Virus record (IMG/VR): IMGVR_UViG_3300035195_000412 | Span: 1-64,000 of that record | Strand: one strand, 5' to 3' | Length of the DNA stretch: 64,000 nt | DNA from: a virus | Part shown: positions 59,949 to 64,000 of the stretch, piece by piece | Position numbering within the stretch: the first letter of the stretch is position 1 | How the letters are laid out: every line of letters starts with the position of its first letter | Notes under the pieces: generated by a model | What the model was told of the DNA's origin: nothing | The model's database searches: none | What the model saw: the letters and a program-made list of their open reading frames with translations, nothing else | Position numbers and translations under genes: made by a program

Positions 59949-62216
59949 ATGGCTGAGACCAACGCAGATATAAAGAATTTTACAGAAGGTTTAATTGGAA
60001 GCTTGAACAGGGTAACAACTGGTCTTGCTTTCAAGCAGTCTGCTGAAATAATTAAAGCAAACGAAAGAATGAAAGAGTCTCAAGAAAGACTCGCTCGTAG
60101 GCAAGAAACACATCAAGGAAAGGTCGAAGCACAACAAGAAAAATTCGATAAGTCTCGTGAGAAGATTATGCAAAAACACGCAAATAATCAAACTCAACGA
60201 GACATAGAATTATACAAACTAGACAATAGAAGAAATGATGCAACTAAAGAATTGGTTGACGATTTTGATAAGTTTAAAAAATCATTAAGTGAAGGTAACG
60301 ACTTAGAGAAAGACCACATCGAAAACCTTAAATCTCAAGGTAGTATGAATACTGGTATAGACGGAATGTCTTCTGGCATTGATGATATGGTTAAAGGTAT
60401 TGAAGGTTTGACATTTGGTTTGATAGACTTAAGTGGTAAGTCTAGTAAACTAACTAATTTCTTTAAAGGGATTGTTAGTTTAGGTGTTGGTTTAATAAGT
60501 TTCTTAGGAAGTCTAGGTGAGACTGTTGTACTATTAACAGACCACTTAAAAGTCTTTGATAGAAAAATAAAAATTACTAGAACAGGGGGAGCGCCAGGTA
60601 CAGTACCTAGTGGTATCGCTGGCATGGGTGAAGATTTTGTTGGCCCTGTTAAAGATGTTAGTTCTGCATATGCAGCTACATCATCAGAAGATATTATTGA
60701 ATCATCGGTTGTTGATTTTGCAACCCCATTAGGTAAGAAAGCAGGCAGTTTCTTTAAAGGCATCAAAGATGGAATCGGTGGTGTCCTTGATACAGTAAGT
60801 CCACAAAACATCAAAAAGCAATTTGATGTTGCAACCAAGACATTTGCTAAAGGAGCAAACATTGTTGCAAATGTAACACCTACTGAAAGTGTAGAACGAA
60901 GACCTCTCCAAGAAACATTGCCGGGCATGGAGAAATCACCCCAAGATAAATCAGCTGAGTTCCTATCTACATACAAAAGTGATTCTGTTCCAATAGAAGC
61001 AGCTGGTGCAATATCTGATATGTTAAATGGAATTAAAAATTCTCTTAGAAGTTCATTTTCGTTTGGTGATACAGACAAACAAGCAGAAGCTGGTGAGATG
61101 ATGGAAGAAAATTTCTCACAGATGAAAGGTCATGCTGAAAACTTTAGAGGCTTAGTGTTTGGTGAAGGTTCTATGTTTGGTAAAATTACTGGTGGATTTG
61201 GAGATGCATTAAATTTCTATGGTGAGAGTGTTAATAAGGTAGGCAATACGGTTATTGGATTTGGAAAATCAGTTGGCCAGTTCTTCAGTAGTGGAGAAAA
61301 TATGAAAGCTGGGGTGATGTCTTTCTTAGCATCTTCATGGTCATTTGTTAAATCTGCATTAAAGTTTGTTCCTGCTGTATTAGGATTCGTTGTTGCAACC
61401 ACTATGTTTGTGGGTTCAATGATTGTAGCAGCCTTACCATTCATTGCAATGGGATTATTAATTGCAGTTGGAGTTGCTTTACTCGTTGGAGCTGTAGTTG
61501 CAGTATTTAATAAGTTCCCTATCATAGGTGAGACTTTATCTACAGTATTTGGTTTTGTATTTGATACCATTAGTGGTATAGTCAATGTTATTATGGATGT
61601 CTTCAGCAATATATGGGGAGCCATAACAAACATCTTCGGTGGATTCATCGATATGTTTAGCGCTGCATTCAGTGGTGATTTTGGTGGTATTTTTGATGGT
61701 CTAATGAAGATAATAGGTGGAGTCTTTGATTTATTCTTAGCACCATTTAGAGCAATCTTCGATGGTATAGCAGGATTTGTTAATTCACTATTACCCGATT
61801 GGGCAAAAGGTATAATGGCTGATACTGGTTCTGCAGAAGAGAGTGGTCTCTACGATAAAAATAGAGTAGGTAAATCTACTGTAGATGCATCTATGATATC
61901 TGGCGCTCCAACTAAAGACTTAATGGCCATTGTTTCACACAATGATTTAACTGAAGAAGACATGGCACTAGTTAAGGCAGAACTTGATTCAAGGAATCTA
62001 GGTCTTGAAGGTACTCCTATGACTGGTGATGAGTTAAAGCAACAAAGAGAAGCAACCAAAGCTGCAATGAACGGTGGTGGTCAAGGAAGTAATACCACTG
62101 GAGTTGGTATAAGCAATTCTACTAACAATGTGACTCATAATGCAATCTCATCTTCACCCAACCCTAGACCAACTGACCCTACAATCGGAAGAACTTCCCA
62201 ACTACTGTTAGATTAG
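59949..62216 (+). CDS. gp29: Tail length tape measure protein, gp29-like
   Basis: A 755-residue protein (T4 gp29: 590), the ruler for tail length. The first 130 residues are a coiled coil (RMKESQERLARRQETHQGKV, REKIMQKHANNQTQRDIELY). The middle is amphipathic. A strongly hydrophobic region near 450-600 (GFVVATTMFVGSMIVAALPF, IAMGLLIAVGVALLVGAVVA) may insert into the host membrane during DNA transfer. The Gly/Ser/Asn-rich end is flexible. It follows the gp26-gp51 chaperone genes, the usual place of a tape measure. Its last 9 bases overlap the convergent gene at 62208. Confidence 0.85.
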   Translation: MAETNADIKNFTEGLIGSLNRVTTGLAFKQSAEIIKANERMKESQERLARRQETHQGKVEAQQEKFDKSREKIMQKHANNQTQRDIELYKLDNRRNDATKELVDDFDKFKKSLSEGNDLEKDHIENLKSQGSMNTGIDGMSSGIDDMVKGIEGLTFGLIDLSGKSSKLTNFFKGIVSLGVGLISFLGSLGETVVLLTDHLKVFDRKIKITRTGGAPGTVPSGIAGMGEDFVGPVKDVSSAYAATSSEDIIESSVVDFATPLGKKAGSFFKGIKDGIGGVLDTVSPQNIKKQFDVATKTFAKGANIVANVTPTESVERRPLQETLPGMEKSPQDKSAEFLSTYKSDSVPIEAAGAISDMLNGIKNSLRSSFSFGDTDKQAEAGEMMEENFSQMKGHAENFRGLVFGEGSMFGKITGGFGDALNFYGESVNKVGNTVIGFGKSVGQFFSSGENMKAGVMSFLASSWSFVKSALKFVPAVLGFVVATTMFVGSMIVAALPFIAMGLLIAVGVALLVGAVVAVFNKFPIIGETLSTVFGFVFDTISGIVNVIMDVFSNIWGAITNIFGGFIDMFSAAFSGDFGGIFDGLMKIIGGVFDLFLAPFRAIFDGIAGFVNSLLPDWAKGIMADTGSAEESGLYDKNRVGKSTVDASMISGAPTKDLMAIVSHNDLTEEDMALVKAELDSRNLGLEGTPMTGDELKQQREATKAAMNGGGQGSNTTGVGISNSTNNVTHNAISSSPNPRPTDPTIGRTSQLLLD

Positions 62217-62426
62217 AGGGCCCTTAAGCATTTCTGCTTTAGTCATTGCCTTTCTGTTATATTTTGTTTTATCTTTTTGGACTTGAGTAAGTCCATGTGA
62301 AGGTGTAACCTTTCTAACTTTTACTTCAGTTTTTTTACCAAAGATATTATCCCAGTTGTCTGAGTATAACTTCTCGTTAGAGTTTCTACGTTTAGAACCT
62401 TTGCCACCGTGCCATTGATTTGCCAT
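62208..62426 (-). CDS. Small basic hypothetical protein
   Basis: A 72-residue Lys/Asn-rich protein: MANQWHGGKGSKRRNSNEKL, then YSDNWDNIFGKK and a C-terminal KAEMLKGPLI. It resembles short basic proteins found near gp32 in marine T4-like phages, but I cannot name its role; nucleic acid binding is possible. TTAGG precedes the ATG, 5 nt after the S21 gene. Its stop lies inside the end of the convergent tape measure gene. Confidence 0.65.
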   Translation of the reverse strand: MANQWHGGKGSKRRNSNEKLYSDNWDNIFGKKTEVKVRKVTPSHGLTQVQKDKTKYNRKAMTKAEMLKGPLI

Positions 62427-62430
62427 CTTA

Positions 62431-62676
62431 TCAACCTAACGGCCCTCTGAATCCACGTCTACCCATTGATGCTCTTTTTGCATCTAACTTCTTACGTCTC
62501 TTTAAGTCTTGATTTCTTTGGTTCTTAATTGTATTAGGTTTGATGTGATACTTTCTATCACGACATTCTTGAACTATACCTGCTTTCTCACAATCCTTTT
62601 TAAATCTGCGAAGTAGTTGGTCGAACCCTTCTACGTTCCGATTCTTTGGATTTATTTTTGGTGTTACACTAGGCAT
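62431..62676 (-). CDS. rpsU: Ribosomal protein bS21 (phage-encoded)
   Basis: An 81-residue protein. NVEGFDQLLRRFKKDCEKAG (13-32), IVQECRDRKYHIKPNTIK and a basic end KRRKKLDAKRASMGRRGFRG follow bacterial S21, which binds the small subunit near the mRNA entry and helps initiation. It is longer than the bacterial protein at the C-terminus. Phage bS21 is known from marine phages including SAR11 phages; it may enter host ribosomes and favour phage mRNAs. AGAGAAAA lies before the ATG, and a 198-nt structured leader precedes it. Confidence 0.9.
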   Translation of the reverse strand: MPSVTPKINPKNRNVEGFDQLLRRFKKDCEKAGIVQECRDRKYHIKPNTIKNQRNQDLKRRKKLDAKRASMGRRGFRGPLG

Positions 62677-62874
62677 AATTTTTCTCTAATAGATGTGAAG
62701 TCACCCCACGCCTTACAGCAACCCGTTCTTCACCGACCAATCCGCTATATGCTATTGACCTTTCCCTTACTGAGTACCCCCAATCATTTTCCACGGTCTC
62801 AGTGATGCAGTCGTCTTATTTTCAAGGACACATTTTGAATAAACACGACTGCCCCATTGTAAGAAATCTAACTA
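62677..62874 (-). ncRNA. Structured leader between gp32 and S21
   Basis: No reading frame of note is seen. Three stem-loops tile the region: GCAGTCGT/ACGACTGC with an inner A/T stem (62807-62852), ACTGAG/CTCAGT with an inner ACC/GGT (62769-62803), and GTGAAG/CTTCAC (62695-62733), the last ending near the S21 ribosome site. There is no T run after any of them. A regulatory leader (for example S21 autocontrol), an RNA-processing site or a stable small RNA are possible. I could not match it to a known riboswitch or tRNA. Confidence 0.5.
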
Positions 62875-63774
62875 CTAACTATCAGCAGCAAGTTTCTTAA
62901 AGTAGTCCATCGCATCGTCTTCTTCCACTTGGGGTGCTGACTCTGCTGATGCAACTACAGGTTCTTCTGCAACTGGAGACGTGTTAACATCTGACCATGG
63001 AAGTTCTTCCATATCATCTGCAACTGACTCAGCTGTAGAGTTAGTTACCGCACCTGTTAATCCGAGAACTCTATCGAGTTTCTCTTTTAACTCTTCGTAA
63101 GATTTAAACTCACTAGGTGCAATAATTCCACTTAAGCTATGTAGGTTGTTTACCACATCTACAAGCTTTTGCTCATCATCAAATAAAGGTGCAACTGAAT
63201 CAAATTCAGATTTGTCATAATTCCAGTAACCATCAACCTTACGGATTTTGATTTTGAAATTAGCACCTTCGTCTCTGAGGTCAAAAGGATTGATTGCTTT
63301 CTCATCTTCAAATGCTGGTGAGATTGCTTCCTTGAGTGCTTCAAAGATTTTTTTACCATATCTATATTTGAATACTTGACCTTCGTTAGCAGGATTTTTA
63401 GGGTCTGATATAACAAGGATGTTAGACACATAATGTAAACGTCTTTTCTGTTTACGTGCTTGGTCTTTGTTTGCCTCAACACCTGTATTCCATAACTGGG
63501 TATTGTATTCAGAGACAGGGTCTTGTTTATTAAGAGTCGTTAAAGACTTCTCAATATACCATCCACCTGGCCCTTGGAAACCGTGGTCGAAGTATGATAC
63601 CCATGGCATCTCTTCACCCTCGGGGGTTGGTAAGAAACGAACTACAGCGTAACCGTTACCACTCTTATCGAGTTCGGGTTTCCACATAGTATCGTCATTA
63701 AAGGATTTTTTTTCTCCGCCTGTTGGGGAAGCTGATTCCATTGCAGCTCTTAGTTTATCTAAACTACTTGACAT
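62875..63774 (-). CDS. gp32: Single-stranded DNA-binding protein, gp32-like
   Basis: A 299-residue protein (T4 gp32: 301) for replication and recombination. SSLDKLRAAMESASPTGGEK is the N-terminal self-association arm. The OB-fold core runs from about 25 to 215 (NGYAVVRFLPTPEGEEMPWV; HYVSNILVISDPKNP), and the C-terminus is acidic (EEDDAMDYFKKLAADS), used to recruit partners. The T4 zinc ligands are missing: the CPVC-like place reads DPVSEYN. AGGAG precedes the ATG. Confidence 0.95.
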   Translation of the reverse strand: MSSSLDKLRAAMESASPTGGEKKSFNDDTMWKPELDKSGNGYAVVRFLPTPEGEEMPWVSYFDHGFQGPGGWYIEKSLTTLNKQDPVSEYNTQLWNTGVEANKDQARKQKRRLHYVSNILVISDPKNPANEGQVFKYRYGKKIFEALKEAISPAFEDEKAINPFDLRDEGANFKIKIRKVDGYWNYDKSEFDSVAPLFDDEQKLVDVVNNLHSLSGIIAPSEFKSYEELKEKLDRVLGLTGAVTNSTAESVADDMEELPWSDVNTSPVAEEPVVASAESAPQVEEDDAMDYFKKLAADS

Positions 63775-63820
63775 TGTATTCTCCTATTTTATTACAATTA
63801 TATCGCATTTTATTACAATT

Positions 63821-64000
63821 TTATATTTCGGACTTCAGGCCTTGACCTAAAATCCATTCTTCACTTATTTCATAATAAGGTAGTTCATTATATCGTATTG
63901 CACCTTCTTTGTCTAGAGGGTTTTTGAAATATACTGAACAATCATTGAACTCCTTTAAGAGTGCAATGAACTGACTCCTTTGTGCGTTAAGCACTTTAGA
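63821..64000 (-). CDS. Partial hypothetical protein, C-terminal 59 residues
   Basis: An open frame enters from the right edge and stops at 63821. The visible end contains QRSQFIALLKEFNDCSVYFK and then DKEGAIRYNELPYYEISEEW. It is mixed alpha/beta without known motif. In T4 the genes upstream of 32 are 59 and 33, but nothing in this fragment confirms either. Codon use is like the neighbours. Confidence 0.65.
   Translation of the reverse strand, partial: SKVLNAQRSQFIALLKEFNDCSVYFKNPLDKEGAIRYNELPYYEISEEWILGQGLKSEI

Noticed and set aside
60335-61648. Minus-strand frames of 247 and 143 residues opposite the tape measure
   Set aside because: Pro/Thr/Ile-rich antisense translations of the hydrophobic, Gly-rich tape measure region; no start signals.
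62677-62874. tRNA, hammerhead ribozyme or glutamine riboswitch in the S21 leader
   Set aside because: No cloverleaf with CCA-compatible acceptor stem, no CUGANGA plus GAAA core, and no match to the riboswitch core that I could see; it is left as an unassigned structured leader.
1-64000. Photosynthesis genes or tRNA clusters expected in a cyanophage
   Set aside because: None is found in the window, so the cyanophage origin is not claimed; absence here does not exclude them elsewhere in the genome.

Overview
The window is a late-gene (virion) segment of a T4-like myovirus, AT-rich, with almost every gene packed end to end. Recognisable relatives of T4 gp23, gp22, gp21, gp20, gp19, gp18, gp17, gp16, gp15, gp14, gp13, gp8, gp6, gp25, gp5, gp27, gp53, gp48, gp4, gp26, gp29 and gp32 are present. 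The fibre-type structural genes and the DUF4815-type giant protein are of the kind known from marine cyanophages and SAR11 phages. A phage-encoded ribosomal protein S21 and the lack of photosynthesis genes favour a phage of a heterotrophic marine proteobacterium such as Pelagibacter. The host assignment is an inference.

Layout. 1-54697 is all on the minus strand. Reading in transcription direction (high to low coordinates), the baseplate comes first: gp48, gp53, a gp27-like hub, gp5, gp25, gp6, a small structural protein, a 1570-residue gp7-position wedge protein and gp8. Next come a 2259-residue structural protein and about 15 kb of tail-fibre or adhesin genes, including four proteins built from Pro/Tyr repeats. 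An accessory block follows, with a glycosyltransferase fusion, two 2-oxoglutarate/iron oxygenase-like proteins and a DUF6065-like protein. Last are the neck, packaging, tail and head genes (gp13-gp14-gp15-gp16-gp17-gp18-gp19-gp20-gp67/68 position-gp21-gp22-gp23) and a methyltransferase. 54745-62216 is on the plus strand: gp4, a HAD phosphatase plus CMP-KDO synthetase pair, a protein with a shared HPGS motif, a gp2-like protein, a tail-tube-fold protein, gp26 with a gp51-position frame, a small membrane protein and the tape measure. 62208-64000 returns to the minus strand with a short basic protein, S21 behind a structured leader, gp32 and a partial gene.

Regulation. Late promoters of the T4 type (TATAAATA or one mismatch) precede many transcription units. 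Seven genes carry this box exactly 5 nt before their ATG and have no Shine-Dalgarno sequence. That predicts leaderless late mRNAs. Most other genes have AGGAG-like sites or overlap the upstream stop codon. Four intrinsic-terminator-like hairpins are visible.

Most interesting signals: the four-member Pro/Tyr repeat family with oxygenase genes nearby; a canonical U UUU UUU slippery heptamer directly before the gp26 stop, giving a predicted gp26-gp51 fusion like lambda G-GT; the leaderless late promoters; an HPGS-containing domain shared by a glycosyltransferase fusion and a gene beside the KDO pair; a plastocyanin-like Cys/His/Met motif inside a baseplate protein; and the folded leader of the phage S21 gene.
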